From JADJLQ01 sp034439915 (GTDB taxonomy: Bacteria; Bacteroidota; Bacteroidia; Chitinophagales; Saprospiraceae): 40,732 bases of DNA. The stretch spans positions 1-40,732 of the forward strand of contig JAWXBI010000120.1 of NCBI GenBank assembly GCA_034439915.1, in the 5' to 3' direction. Positions 25,149 to 34,037 of the stretch are shown here, piece by piece (position 1 is the first letter of the stretch; every line of letters begins with the position of its first letter). The translations under genes were made by a program, and so were the position numbers. The notes under the pieces are model-generated. The model saw nothing but the letters and a program-made list of their open reading frames with translations. It was not told the DNA's origin and ran no database searches.

Positions 25149-25589
25149 TCAAACCTGATCCAAGTCAGCGTAAACCCCGTTGCTGGACGGAACCGGATGG
25201 GACTCATTTTTCATCAGACAGGAAACATTAAATACCGCTCCGGAGTGGACCACCAATTTATCCGTATTGATATCCCCTTTGATATTAGCGGATTCTTTGA
25301 CCTGGAGGGAGTCCCTCACAGTAAGTATTCCTGTAAACCGCCCTTCGATGACTGCATTTTCACAATCGATGTCACCTTCCACGGATCCACTGGGGCCTAT
25401 GATCACTTTATTGCTGCAATTTAAAGACCCCTTCAGGGTCCCGTCAATGCGAATGTCGTGATCACAATGGATCTTTCCTTCAATGCGGGTACCGCTGACA
25501 ATACTGTTGAGTGCTGAAGAACTGCCGCCGGAAGTAATGCTTTTGATCGGGATACTGGTAGTTGATTCTGTTTTTTTTGATCCGAACAT
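25149..25589 (-). CDS. Bactofilin (polymer-forming cytoskeletal protein)
   Basis: Bactofilins polymerise without nucleotide into membrane-associated filaments that position cell-wall enzymes or other machinery. The 146 residues contain the central right-handed beta-solenoid core (about 28-125), with hydrophobic six-residue repeats such as IRIDGTLKGSLNCSNKVIIG, VEGDIDCENAVIEGRFTGIL and IKGDINTDKLVV. Flexible Ser/Thr-rich N-terminal and short C-terminal tails flank it, as usual. It heads the probable operon with AtpZ, AtpI-like and biotinyl genes. The 126-base gap before it holds AT-rich sequence with TAACTTTA as a weak promoter candidate. Confidence 0.92.
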   Translation of the reverse strand: MFGSKKTESTTSIPIKSITSGGSSSALNSIVSGTRIEGKIHCDHDIRIDGTLKGSLNCSNKVIIGPSGSVEGDIDCENAVIEGRFTGILTVRDSLQVKESANIKGDINTDKLVVHSGAVFNVSCLMKNESHPVPSSNGVYADLDQV

Positions 25590-25715
25590 ACTTTTTTGGT
25601 TTTAATATGATATGCAAATAAAGTTAAACTCATACAAAATAACAAATGGAACACATGGAACTGTTCAAGTTGTTTTTCAATAAGATTATAATTTGCCGGA
25701 CTAGTAAACAGGAGC

Positions 25716-26753
25716 TTAAAAAGTAGGACAATAGACCCCTCTCCCGGAAGATCCATTGCAGATGTTGTATATTAAAGATAATTCAAAAGCGCCATTGCCG
25801 TTACTGGCGGGCCTTAAACTTGAAATATTCAGGTCATAGCTCAACCCGATCCCATACTGGTTAAAATCAAACCGGGATGACACAATGACCGCATCGGTCG
25901 TAAATGTTTTCTCATAATGATTGGCAAATCTTACCCAGGCACCAAACTGGAAAGACTGTTCAAAATCTTTAGCCCTCTGGGTTATAAATTTTGCACTGGA
26001 CCCCACGTTTAATTCAAACGCAGGACCTTGTTTAAACATCACCACACCGGGCACCAGGCTCAGGTTGTTTTTTAAGGCAAGTTCTCCTCCGGCATGGGCG
26101 GTTATTTTGTTGGCCAGGGGAACGAGACGGTCGTTGCTAAACGACTGGTTGGGTTGATTGAGATGGCTATAGGCTGCACCGATATAAAAATTATTTTTAT
26201 CCAATACGCTAAACCATAACAAACCCACATTCACATCAGCGAAAATAAAATTGTCTTTGTCGAGGGCTTCTCCGGGCAAGGTAGGATCAAACCCCCCCTG
26301 ACCGTCATGTTGGCTTCCATACTGTGCTTTGGTGAAGTCTATGCTTCGCTGGGCAGCACCTATATCAAACCCTGCTGCCAGATAATGAGAATTGGTCCGG
26401 TTGCCAGCCATCCTTTTGCTGAACGATCCTGCGATTTTACCCTGGATGGTTCCAAAGTTGAGTTGTCCGGCTACGTCACCCCAAAATCCTCCACCTATTC
26501 CAAAATAATCGTAACGTCCGACTTCGATTTTTTGCTCGAAGGATGCAGCATACGTATTATAAGCATTGGATCTTAAAACACTGGCCCATTGATTTCGGTA
26601 GTTGCCAATAAATCTTTGATTACAATTCATCACTCCGGTCATAGCCGGATTGAGGTGAATAGGTGACATATAAAACTGGGAAAAGTGTATATCCTGGGCA
26701 ATCCCTGGTACACAGCATACCATTAGCACGAGCCATAAATACAAATTCCTCAT
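25716..26753 (-). CDS. PorP/SprF family type IX secretion system membrane protein
   Basis: It is a predicted outer-membrane barrel of the PorP/SprF group that assists T9SS secretion or attachment of cargo. The 345-residue protein has a signal peptide (MRNLYLWLVLMVCCVPGIAQ) and the family start DIHFSQFYMSPIHLNPAMTG followed by QRFIGNYRNQWAS. Later motifs include YFGIGGGFWGDVAG, NFYIGAAYSHLNQPNQSF and GIGLSYDLNISSL, then a barrel-like end. PorP/SprF genes often sit beside a large adhesin; no such gene adjoins this one. It fits with the T9SS sorting domain on the DUF3494 cargo elsewhere in the window. Confidence 0.93.
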   Translation of the reverse strand: MRNLYLWLVLMVCCVPGIAQDIHFSQFYMSPIHLNPAMTGVMNCNQRFIGNYRNQWASVLRSNAYNTYAASFEQKIEVGRYDYFGIGGGFWGDVAGQLNFGTIQGKIAGSFSKRMAGNRTNSHYLAAGFDIGAAQRSIDFTKAQYGSQHDGQGGFDPTLPGEALDKDNFIFADVNVGLLWFSVLDKNNFYIGAAYSHLNQPNQSFSNDRLVPLANKITAHAGGELALKNNLSLVPGVVMFKQGPAFELNVGSSAKFITQRAKDFEQSFQFGAWVRFANHYEKTFTTDAVIVSSRFDFNQYGIGLSYDLNISSLRPASNGNGAFELSLIYNICNGSSGRGVYCPTF

Positions 26754-26822
26754 CTTGTCCAGTCTATTAACGGTAAAAGTAAAAAATATTGGGTAAGTAA
26801 AATGTTAAAATCAGGTATTCGT

Positions 26823-27623
26823 TTATTTCCTTCTTCCCAATTGAATGCCCAAATAAAAATTGATAAAATAGGCCGAATTGGGCGCATCAATCATAATCGG
26901 AATTTTGCGTGCATAAAGATCTATCATTAAACCTGCTTCCAGCGATTTAATATATTCTTCAACTTCACCGAACGTAAAGTTGATGGCACCTTTAGCCTGA
27001 ATGCCCGGTATAAGATTCAGTTCCGTCAAACCTCTTAAAGTAGATGCCGAACCCGCTATACTATTGAGGTCCAGGAACTGTTCCCTGTTGGCTTCACTGT
27101 ACTTCTCCGCTTTCACAAAATAACGGTCGCCATTGTACCTGCGGATATCGAGGTAATAGGGTTTGGTGATGCCCAGTGATGGTCCTCCTTCATAGGTCAG
27201 CGCAACGGAAATACCCTTGCGTTTAGCCTTTTCAGAAAAATACCGTTTGGCGCCAATCCCACCTCTCAGAGCGAAGAAAGAATTTTGTTTGCCAAAAATA
27301 AAACCATTGGCACTGGTGATGTTGTGCAGGATAGACTGGGTCCTCAAACTTTGTTTGTATTCCTTGGGGTGTTTAAGGTGGCCAAAGTCCAACTGATAAA
27401 ATTTGGTCAGGTAATATTTTTTTATGGTGCCTTTGCGGTAACCCAATTTGTACCCTGAAGACTGGAGATCAACCTGCACGGTATATTCTTCATTGTACAA
27501 TACGCCGCCATAACTGTAATCCATCTGTCTGGGCTGGATCGTGGTCTGGGCCTTCAGGGATAAATGAACCATGAAGGCAATGACGATTACCCACACAATT
27601 CCCGGTCTGATTTTATTATCCAA
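26823..27623 (-). CDS. Predicted exported beta-barrel-like protein of unknown function
   Basis: The 266-residue protein starts with a signal peptide (about 1-25, ending LSLKAQ). It then shows alternating polar and hydrophobic strands with many aromatic residues and Gly, for example FFALRGGIGAKRYFSEKAKR and KGISVALTYEGGPSLG. The C-terminus FYLGIQLGRRK is barrel-like but ends in basic residues, not an aromatic. Similar proteins are common next to PorP genes. It lies 69 bases ahead of the PorP gene on the same strand, so co-transcription is possible. Function unknown. Confidence 0.7.
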   Translation of the reverse strand: MDNKIRPGIVWVIVIAFMVHLSLKAQTTIQPRQMDYSYGGVLYNEEYTVQVDLQSSGYKLGYRKGTIKKYYLTKFYQLDFGHLKHPKEYKQSLRTQSILHNITSANGFIFGKQNSFFALRGGIGAKRYFSEKAKRKGISVALTYEGGPSLGITKPYYLDIRRYNGDRYFVKAEKYSEANREQFLDLNSIAGSASTLRGLTELNLIPGIQAKGAINFTFGEVEEYIKSLEAGLMIDLYARKIPIMIDAPNSAYFINFYLGIQLGRRK

Positions 27624-27663
27624 TCTTTAAAATTAGGCGAAATGTTTTTCATTCACAAATAAT

Positions 27664-27671
27664 TTAACTTT
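27664..27671 (+). promoter_or_regulatory. Weak -7 box candidate for the AI-2E permease gene
   Basis: TAACTTTA is a one-mismatch TAnnTTTG box 57 bases before the ATG at 27729. No clear -33 TTG. Confidence 0.25.
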
Positions 27672-27728
27672 AGCCCCCGGGGAAAACGCGGAATCCATTT
27701 TTAAACCTCCACACAAAACCTAATTTTA

Positions 27729-28898
27729 ATGCAACATCCCGGACGTACTTTTTGGATAGCCCTTTCAGCGGCTTTGGGTCTGTATTTACTCTATTATTTT
27801 TCCAATCTGGTTTTTTTTATTCTAGCCTCCTGGGTCTTATCCATGTTGGGACAACCCATTATGAAATTTTTTTTAGAAAAACTCCGGTTAAACAAATTCG
27901 GCTGGGGAACTTCGATTAGTGCCGTATTGACTATTCTCTTATATATTTTGCTTCTTGCCCTGATCGGGATATTATTCATTCCGATCATTATCGAACAAGG
28001 CTCGCATCTCGCCAATATGGATTACAACAAAATCGGAGCATCCCTTCAGGAGCCGATCACGTATATCAATAATGAATTAAAAAGCCTGGGGTTGATCTCT
28101 TCGGAACAATCGGTCCTGGACCAGATCAATGAAGTGGTACAGAAATGGTTCCGCCCTGAACGAGTTTCGAATCTGTTCAGTTCTATCATCCAGATCGGCA
28201 GCAACCTTACCCTGGCAATAGGCAGTATCATTTTCATCACTTTTTTTTTCCTGCAGGAATCGGGTTTGTTTCAGGATTACCTGGTCGCCGTGGTTCCTAA
28301 ACGCCACGAAGAAAAAATCAAACATATCCTCAATGACTCCAGCAGGCTGTTGCGAAGGTATTTTAGTGGAATCCTGGTTCAAATGTCCATTTTCTGCCTT
28401 ATCAGTTACATCGCCTTAAGTTTGTTTGGAATAAAAAATGCCTTGCTGATCGGTTTTTTTGGTGGCTTGATGAATATGATTCCCTATGTAGGCCCGCTGA
28501 TCGGAATGGTGTTTGCCGCTTTTCTAACCTTAACCAGTTATGTTGGTCTTGATTTTACCCATGAGATTTTGCCGCTAAGTCTGAAAGCAATAGGGTCTGT
28601 ATTTATTGCACAACTCATAGATAATTGGCTGGTACAGCCTTTTTTGTTTTCAAAGACCGTGAAAGCCCATCCTTTGGAAATCTTCCTGGTCATCCTGGCT
28701 TCTGCTAAAATCGGCGGGATCACCGGTATGATCCTGGCCATTCCAGCTTATACCGTGCTCCGGGTAATAGCCCGTGCCTTTTTGAGTGAATATAAAATAG
28801 TAAAAAAGATTACAGAGGATATGATAGAATTGGAAGAGACTGAAACCGTTTCACCGGTAATGGTGCCGGAAAATATCCCAGAAAATAAAGGAGCCTGA
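27729..28898 (+). CDS. AI-2E family transporter (permease)
   Basis: It is an integral membrane protein of 389 residues with about eight helices, the normal AI-2E (PerM/YdiK/TqsA) size. Landmarks are LYYFSNLVFFILASWVLSM near the start, the large soluble loop after residue 80, LLIGFFGGLMNMIPYVGPLIG (about residues 238-258), and the C-terminal VQPFLFSKTVKAHPLEIFLV and GGITGMILAIPAYTVLRV. Members move small molecules or ions, and some act as Na+/H+ antiporters; the name AI-2 should not be taken as the substrate. The C-terminal tail (about 365-389) is acidic. It is convergent with the HMG-CoA reductase gene, 9 bases apart. Confidence 0.92.
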   Translation: MQHPGRTFWIALSAALGLYLLYYFSNLVFFILASWVLSMLGQPIMKFFLEKLRLNKFGWGTSISAVLTILLYILLLALIGILFIPIIIEQGSHLANMDYNKIGASLQEPITYINNELKSLGLISSEQSVLDQINEVVQKWFRPERVSNLFSSIIQIGSNLTLAIGSIIFITFFFLQESGLFQDYLVAVVPKRHEEKIKHILNDSSRLLRRYFSGILVQMSIFCLISYIALSLFGIKNALLIGFFGGLMNMIPYVGPLIGMVFAAFLTLTSYVGLDFTHEILPLSLKAIGSVFIAQLIDNWLVQPFLFSKTVKAHPLEIFLVILASAKIGGITGMILAIPAYTVLRVIARAFLSEYKIVKKITEDMIELEETETVSPVMVPENIPENKGA

Positions 28899-28907
28899 TA
28901 CCCGGGG

Positions 28908-30248
28908 TTATATGTTTATACGCTGGCTCCTCAGCATTTCCAGATAGGATTTGACGCTGTTGACGGATACGGTTTTATCGCTGAAATGAAGGGTTGCAGA
29001 TTTTTTTTCCTCTTCTGTTGCCCCGGACTGGATCAATACATTGTTGAGGTGCATTCTCATATGTCCTTGTTGTATTCCGGTGGTGATCAGGGACCTCAGG
29101 GCAGCAAAATTCTGAATAAGTCCGGCAGAGGCTATAATCATCATGAGGTCATTGGCCCCTGGATTTTCAAGCATTTCCAGGGATCGTTTGGCAATAGGGT
29201 GCAGGGACGTAAGCCCTCCAATAGTGCCTACCGCGAGCGGTAACTCCATCCAAAAACGAAACGTACCCTGATCGATACTACACTGGCTGAGGCTTTGATA
29301 TTTACCCAGGCGTGAAGCATATGTATGACCACAGGCTTCAATAGATCTGAAGTCGTTGCCTGTGGCGAGCGCTACTGCGTCGATGCCATTAAATATCCCT
29401 TTGTTATGGGTGCAGGCTCTGAAAGGGTCTACCTGGGCTATGCGCACTGCATGATAAAAACGTTCGGCAAAGGTCAGCGCATCCATTTTTCCGGGGAAGC
29501 TACCCAAAGCATCAATAGGGCATTCGACCCAGGTCTTCACCAGGCAATCCGGAGTATAGTTAGACAAAATCGACATGATGACATCCACTTCCCTTTCTTC
29601 AGGGTTCAGGCCATCCTGATTTTTAAAAAAATCCTGGAGGGAAGCTGAAAATTGTTCGAGTACAGTATTAATAAAATTGGCACCCATTGAATCCCGGGTA
29701 TCAAATTGAACGAACAATTGAAACAGACCCGGTTCCTGAGCAATAAAACTTTTCCAGCTAACCGATTTCAACCCCCCTCCTCTTTTTTCCATAGAATCGA
29801 CCAGTGGTTTGGATTCAGAAATCAATTTAATCCGCATAGGTTCAAAAAGAGCAGCAAACCTTTCTTCTGAGCCGCCCCAATAAAAATGGACATGTCCAAT
29901 CTTTAAATTATTCAATACTTCAGCATGGATACCACCGCGCTCCATCCAGAATTTGGATGCGCTCGAGGCAGCTGCCACCACACTGCTCTCTTCGGTTACC
30001 ATAGGCACACAATACGTCGCGCCATTCAATACAAAATTGGGTACAATACTCAACGGCAAAGGGTAATTGCTGATCGTATTTTCACTGATTCCGTCCAGCA
30101 GTTTTTGATCTGCCTCGTTCTCCAGCCAATAGCTTTTGAGCTCATGCATCACGCTTTCCGGGTCTTTAAAGAAATTTTCAACCAACCATTTGATTTTGCC
30201 CAGTTTGGACAGTTTGGAAAATCCGGAAATGGTTTTTTGTGAATTCAT
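28908..30248 (-). CDS. mvaA: Hydroxymethylglutaryl-CoA reductase, class II
   Basis: The enzyme reduces HMG-CoA to mevalonate. The 446-residue soluble protein has the class II arrangement: the catalytic glutamate region VPMVTEESSVVAAASSASKF (Glu86/87), the dinucleotide-binding DSMGAN (187-191), catalytic Lys283 in HNKGIFNG with Asp290, and the flap histidine His396 in GHMRMH. There is no membrane anchor, unlike class I enzymes. Class II enzymes are often called degradative, but in Bacteroidota they serve mevalonate-route isoprenoid synthesis, and the neighbour here (IPP isomerase, 11 bases away) supports that. The start ATG at 30248 directly follows the fni stop. The gene is complete. Confidence 0.93.
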   Translation of the reverse strand: MNSQKTISGFSKLSKLGKIKWLVENFFKDPESVMHELKSYWLENEADQKLLDGISENTISNYPLPLSIVPNFVLNGATYCVPMVTEESSVVAAASSASKFWMERGGIHAEVLNNLKIGHVHFYWGGSEERFAALFEPMRIKLISESKPLVDSMEKRGGGLKSVSWKSFIAQEPGLFQLFVQFDTRDSMGANFINTVLEQFSASLQDFFKNQDGLNPEEREVDVIMSILSNYTPDCLVKTWVECPIDALGSFPGKMDALTFAERFYHAVRIAQVDPFRACTHNKGIFNGIDAVALATGNDFRSIEACGHTYASRLGKYQSLSQCSIDQGTFRFWMELPLAVGTIGGLTSLHPIAKRSLEMLENPGANDLMMIIASAGLIQNFAALRSLITTGIQQGHMRMHLNNVLIQSGATEEEKKSATLHFSDKTVSVNSVKSYLEMLRSQRINI

Positions 30249-30259
30249 TCCTGTTCAGT

Positions 30260-31285
30260 TTACCTTACGTGAAGATAGGTATAGGCGATTTGCAGCCCAT
30301 TGACCTGAGCTTTGACATGATCATAGAGTGCTTCGTAACTTTTTCTGGCAGGAGCCAGAAATCCCGAAGCCTGACCATAAATGCTTTTAAAATGGAGTTT
30401 ATGCATTAAATAATAGCCATCAAGAAAATCTTTTATTCCTCCTGAAAGAATAAAACTTTTACATTTAATTTTATCATTTAACGAGATGGCAAGGTTGTTG
30501 ACATATTCGGTCATCTCCACCGCAGTATGCCCTATTTTACTGAGCACTTCGTATTGATTTCGTTTATGATCGTCCTGGCGTTTCAGCTCGAGGGTGGAAA
30601 AATTGGTACCCCCCAGGGCAGCAAATTCAATGGCGGTCAATGGCAGTTTCATCAAAGCTTCCAGGCTTTTGGGACCAATACCCTGCCCTACTTCCTTTAC
30701 GATCAAAGGTACCTTAAGGTTTTTCAGTGCCCCCATGATGGTGACGATGGGAGGATTTATTATTTTATCTCCTTCCGGCTGCAGCCATTCCTGAAATGGA
30801 TTGACGTGAATGATCAATCCGTCTGCATCGAGTTTTTTGATCATTTTCTCGATTTTCTCCCAGGCATGCTGCGTCTGGATCTGTTCCATCTGCGCAATTC
30901 CAAGGTTGGCAAACAAAGGTGCATCCTCGCCAATGTCTTTTCTTACGTTAAAATCAGGCAAAAATTGATCTGAATCCAATAAACTTCTACAGGAGCCCAA
31001 GCCCATTCCGAGGCCGAATTCCCTGCATACTTTTGCCAGCCGGGAATTGATGACGCCGGACTCCTTTGCACCTCCTGTCATGGAAGATACCCAGATGGGG
31101 TTTTTTAATATTTTACCTGCCCAGGCGGTTTCAGGGACGCAGTTGCGTTCAGGATGCCCATTGAGGATGGGTTCATAATAAAAACGGGAATCTGCATCCA
31201 GGGCTGCAATCTGCGATTTAAGCGCGAGATCGATATGGTCTTTTTTTCGTTTTCCCTGGCTGGGCCGGTCAGGCTTTTGTTCCAT
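30260..31285 (-). CDS. fni: Type 2 isopentenyl-diphosphate delta-isomerase (FMN-dependent)
   Basis: It interconverts IPP and DMAPP using reduced FMN. The 341-residue sequence shows the family starts RKKDHIDLAL and WVSSMTGGAKESG. It continues with GLGSCRSLL, HVNPFQEWLQPEGD (the conserved HxNxxQE catalytic stretch), the flavin-binding IVKEVGQGIG and FAALGGTNF, and the phosphate-binding SGGIKDFLDGY and YGQASGFLAPA. Length and order are normal. It is the first gene of a two-gene unit with HMG-CoA reductase. A good promoter lies 70 bases before the start. Confidence 0.94.
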   Translation of the reverse strand: MEQKPDRPSQGKRKKDHIDLALKSQIAALDADSRFYYEPILNGHPERNCVPETAWAGKILKNPIWVSSMTGGAKESGVINSRLAKVCREFGLGMGLGSCRSLLDSDQFLPDFNVRKDIGEDAPLFANLGIAQMEQIQTQHAWEKIEKMIKKLDADGLIIHVNPFQEWLQPEGDKIINPPIVTIMGALKNLKVPLIVKEVGQGIGPKSLEALMKLPLTAIEFAALGGTNFSTLELKRQDDHKRNQYEVLSKIGHTAVEMTEYVNNLAISLNDKIKCKSFILSGGIKDFLDGYYLMHKLHFKSIYGQASGFLAPARKSYEALYDHVKAQVNGLQIAYTYLHVR

Positions 31286-31354
31286 TTGGTGTAAAAATCC
31301 GAAATTATAATTAATTGAGCAGCATTATAAACTCCTGAGTATATCTCAACACCC

Positions 31355-31382
31355 CAAACGTAAAAGTGTTTGAAACAACCAA
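31355..31382 (-). promoter_or_regulatory. Putative Bacteroidota promoter for fni-mvaA
   Basis: The minus strand reads TACGTTTG (31355-31362) with a TTG at 31380-31382, 17 bases upstream: a full match to TTG-N17-TAnnTTTG. The leader to the fni ATG at 31285 would be about 60 bases. Confidence 0.6.
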
Positions 31383-31420
31383 CTAAAAAAATAGGTAAAC
31401 CCTGGTGGGTGAATAACACT

Positions 31421-31432
31421 CGGTATATACCG
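31421..31432. repeat. Perfect 12-bp palindrome between tsf and fni
   Basis: CGGTATATACCG is a perfect palindrome about 40 bases upstream of the fni promoter box and 50 bases after the tsf stop. It is a plausible operator; no T run follows, so it is not a good terminator. Confidence 0.35.
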
Positions 31433-31481
31433 GATAACCCATTAAACCATGGGGCGAAATCCTATGGTGTCAACAATTGCC

Positions 31482-32312
31482 TCAACCATTCATAATGTGT
31501 TTGAACGCGACTACGGTCAGGTCCTTGTCTTGTTTTTTGAGATATTGGTCAATATTGAGTTTTGAATCTTTGACAAACTCCTGTTGAAGCAAGGTATTTT
31601 CTTTATAAAATTTGTTGAGCTTACCCAGGGCAATCTTCTCCAGCATTTCTTCAGCTTTCCCTTCCTGCCGGGCTACTTCCTTTCCGATCTCGATTTCTTT
31701 TTCGATAATGGATTTATTGACTTCAGCTGCCGTGACGGCTATTGGCTTCATAGCGGCCACCTGCATGGCTACGTCTTTGCCTGCCTCTACAAACTGATCA
31801 CCGGATTTGTTCAGTGCAACGATTACGCCGGCGCGATTACCCATATGGATATAAGGAACCACCAGAGGCGCTTCCAGTCTTTCATAACTTTCCAAACCGA
31901 TTTTTTCACCAATCGCCGCTACCATATCAGTCACTTTATCGGCAATGGAAACTCCATTGAATGGCAGTTGCAGCAAGGCCGAAAGGTCTGTCGGAAAATT
32001 ATCCAGAGCTATCTGGGCTATAGTTTTAGCCGTTTGAATAAAATCTTCGTTTTTTGACACAAAATCAGTCTCACTGCTCAATCGGATGACCACTCCTTTG
32101 GTCTTATCCGAAGTTACCAGGGCAATGACGACCCCTTCCTTGGCTTCCCGGTCCGCTCTTTTCAGCGACAATTTTTGACCTTTTTTTCTTAGGATTTCGA
32201 TTGCCCTTTCAAAATCGCCTTCGGCTTCGGTCAGGGCAGATTTACAATCCATCATACCTGCGCCGGTCATTTCACGCAGTTTTTTTACATCAGCAGCTGA
32301 TATTTCACTCAT
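31482..32312 (-). CDS. tsf: Translation elongation factor Ts
   Basis: EF-Ts recycles EF-Tu from the GDP form. The 276-residue protein starts with the UBA-like N-terminal domain (ISAADVKKLREMTGAGMMDC, KSALTEAEGDFERAIEILRK), the strongest signature of EF-Ts. The core contains LSSETDFVSKNEDF, which contacts EF-Tu, and YIHMGNRAGVIVALNK. The C-terminal part ends TVVAFKHIMNG. It is the last gene of the rplM-rpsI-rpsB-tsf unit, 58 bases after rpsB. Confidence 0.97.
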   Translation of the reverse strand: MSEISAADVKKLREMTGAGMMDCKSALTEAEGDFERAIEILRKKGQKLSLKRADREAKEGVVIALVTSDKTKGVVIRLSSETDFVSKNEDFIQTAKTIAQIALDNFPTDLSALLQLPFNGVSIADKVTDMVAAIGEKIGLESYERLEAPLVVPYIHMGNRAGVIVALNKSGDQFVEAGKDVAMQVAAMKPIAVTAAEVNKSIIEKEIEIGKEVARQEGKAEEMLEKIALGKLNKFYKENTLLQQEFVKDSKLNIDQYLKKQDKDLTVVAFKHIMNG

Positions 32313-32370
32313 GACTTAGAGTTAGATTAAAGATTATTAAACGCAGTTACAAAATGCCGGCTTAATTTGC

Positions 32371-33105
32371 TCAGGCATTTACGGTCGTGGTTTCTTCCAG
32401 TTCCGCTTTGAGTTGTTTTCTTTCTTCCAGTCCTTCTTTAATGGCTTCTACCAGTACAGAAGTAATAAGACTTATCGATTTAGAGGCATCATCATTGGCC
32501 GGAATGGCAAAGTCGACGAGATTGGGATCACAATTGGTATCTACCATAGCAAAGGTTTTGATGCCCAGGCGGGTAGCTTCCAATAAGGCGATATGTTCAT
32601 GGCCAATATCTACAAGAAACAAGGCGTCGGGCAATCTGTTCAATTGCGAAATACCTCCTAGTTCTTTATCCAGTTTTGCCCTTTCCCGGTCAAGGGTCAA
32701 TCGTTCTTTTTTAGTGATGCTGGTCAATTCGTTACCTGCAGCGAGCATGCGTTCGATATTGTGCATTTTTTTGACTGAACGGCGGATGGTTGAAAAATTG
32801 GTCATCATCCCACCCAACCAGCGCTCGGTGACGAAGGGCATATTTACGGTCCTGGCGGCATTGGCGATGATTTCCCGCGCTTGCTTTTTGGTGGCCACAA
32901 ACATGATTTTTCGACCTGATTTTACAATATTGCGCATGGCATGAGCCGCTTTGTCCAGGTTTTCAGCGGTGCGGTTGATATCGATAATATGGATACCCTT
33001 GTGTTCAGCAAAGATATATTGCCTCATTTTGGGGTTCCATTTTCTTCGTAGATGTCCAAAATGAACACCGGCATCTAACATTTCCTGATAGGTTGGAATT
33101 TTCAT
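32371..33105 (-). CDS. rpsB: 30S ribosomal protein S2
   Basis: The start is ATG 33105, giving 244 residues starting MKIPTYQEMLDAGVHFGHLR, the family N-terminus. An in-frame codon further upstream (33198) would overlap rpsI and add non-family sequence, so it was rejected. Conserved parts are RKWNPKMRQYIF, HIIDINRT, FVATKKQAREII, TERWLGGMMTNFSTI and DTNCDPNLVDFAIPANDDAS. It lies 31 bases after rpsI and precedes tsf, the usual order. Confidence 0.97.
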   Translation of the reverse strand: MKIPTYQEMLDAGVHFGHLRRKWNPKMRQYIFAEHKGIHIIDINRTAENLDKAAHAMRNIVKSGRKIMFVATKKQAREIIANAARTVNMPFVTERWLGGMMTNFSTIRRSVKKMHNIERMLAAGNELTSITKKERLTLDRERAKLDKELGGISQLNRLPDALFLVDIGHEHIALLEATRLGIKTFAMVDTNCDPNLVDFAIPANDDASKSISLITSVLVEAIKEGLEERKQLKAELEETTTVNA

Positions 33106-33136
33106 CAGACTATACTTTAAGGTTGAATACTTTGAA

Positions 33137-33526
33137 TTAACGTTTAGAGAATTGGAAGCTTTTACGTGCTTTAGGTTTACCGTATTTTTTACGCTCAACT
33201 ACTCTGGAATCGCGGGTCAGCAACTTTAAGTCCTTTAATGGTTTTTTATAATCGCCGTTGATTTTAACCAGGCACCGCGAAATTCCAAGCCGTATAGCTT
33301 CTGCCTGTCCTTTGAATCCGCCTCCGGCAACCAGGATTTTTAAATCAAAACCGGTTTGTTCGACTTTGGCGGTCTGGAAGGGTTCCATGAGTTTAGCCTG
33401 CATATTTCTCAGTGGAAAATAATCGGCCACTTCACGGCCATTGACCCTGATTTGACCGGCCCCTTTGGAGATATAGACCCTGGCCACTGCAGCTTTGCGT
33501 CTTCCGACGCTATTTATTATTTCCAT
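33137..33526 (-). CDS. rpsI: 30S ribosomal protein S9
   Basis: The 129-residue protein has the S9 start INSVGRRKAAVARVYI and the end RVVERKKYGKPKARKSFQFS, with the basic C-terminal tail (KR) that reaches into the P site. The middle segment GGGFKGQAEAIRLGISRCLV is also standard. It follows rplM by 26 bases, the nearly universal L13-S9 pairing. Confidence 0.97.
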   Translation of the reverse strand: MEIINSVGRRKAAVARVYISKGAGQIRVNGREVADYFPLRNMQAKLMEPFQTAKVEQTGFDLKILVAGGGFKGQAEAIRLGISRCLVKINGDYKKPLKDLKLLTRDSRVVERKKYGKPKARKSFQFSKR

Positions 33527-33552
33527 GTATAAATATTTTTAGTTGGATTTAA

Positions 33553-34002
33553 TCAAATCGTGAACGATTGGGGTTTTTGTGCCTGGTGCGGATGTTCACT
33601 GCCCGTATACACAAACAATTTTTTAAACATTTGACGGCCGAGGCTGTTTTTTGGCAACATACCTTTGATGGCATGTTCCAGGATGTACTCCGGCTTCTTG
33701 ATATATAGCTCTTTAGCGGTTTTGATTTTCTGTCCGCCCGGATAACCTGAATAGGTCTGGTATTCTTTGACCAGCATTTTTTTACCCGTCATCCTTACCT
33801 TTTCTGCGTTGGTAACAATCACGAAATCACCCGTGTCCACGTGTGGGGTGAAGGTCGGTTTGGTTTTGCCTTTCAGGATGGAGGCAATTTTTGACGACAA
33901 TCTACCCAGGGTCAACCCATTGGCATCGACAATAAACCAGTTGCGCTTACCATCAAAATCTTCTTTTTTGGCAGAGATGGTTTTATAAGATAATGTTTTC
34001 AC
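33553..34002 (-). CDS. rplM: 50S ribosomal protein L13
   Basis: The start is GTG at 34002 (product reads VKTLSYKTISAKKEDFDG), giving 149 residues, the family length. A more upstream in-frame ATG (34068) would add 22 residues and lies upstream of the likely -7 box, so it was rejected. Conserved parts are RNWFIVDANGLTLGRLSSKI, HVDTGDFVIVTNAEKVRMTG and AIKGMLPKNSLGRQMFKKL. It is the first gene of the rplM-rpsI-rpsB-tsf unit. Confidence 0.96.
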   Translation of the reverse strand: MKTLSYKTISAKKEDFDGKRNWFIVDANGLTLGRLSSKIASILKGKTKPTFTPHVDTGDFVIVTNAEKVRMTGKKMLVKEYQTYSGYPGGQKIKTAKELYIKKPEYILEHAIKGMLPKNSLGRQMFKKLFVYTGSEHPHQAQKPQSFTI

Positions 34003-34037
34003 TTGGATAAGTTTTATTACTTTTCTAAAAAGAGCCG

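Noticed and set aside
28890..28930. GGAGCC...GGCTCC as a bidirectional terminator between the AI-2E and HMG-CoA reductase genes
   Set aside because: The 6-base stem with a 29-base loop and no T run is too weak to call.
32371..33198. Longer rpsB start at 33198
   Set aside because: It would overlap the end of rpsI by about 60 bases and add sequence foreign to S2; ATG 33105 gives the family N-terminus.
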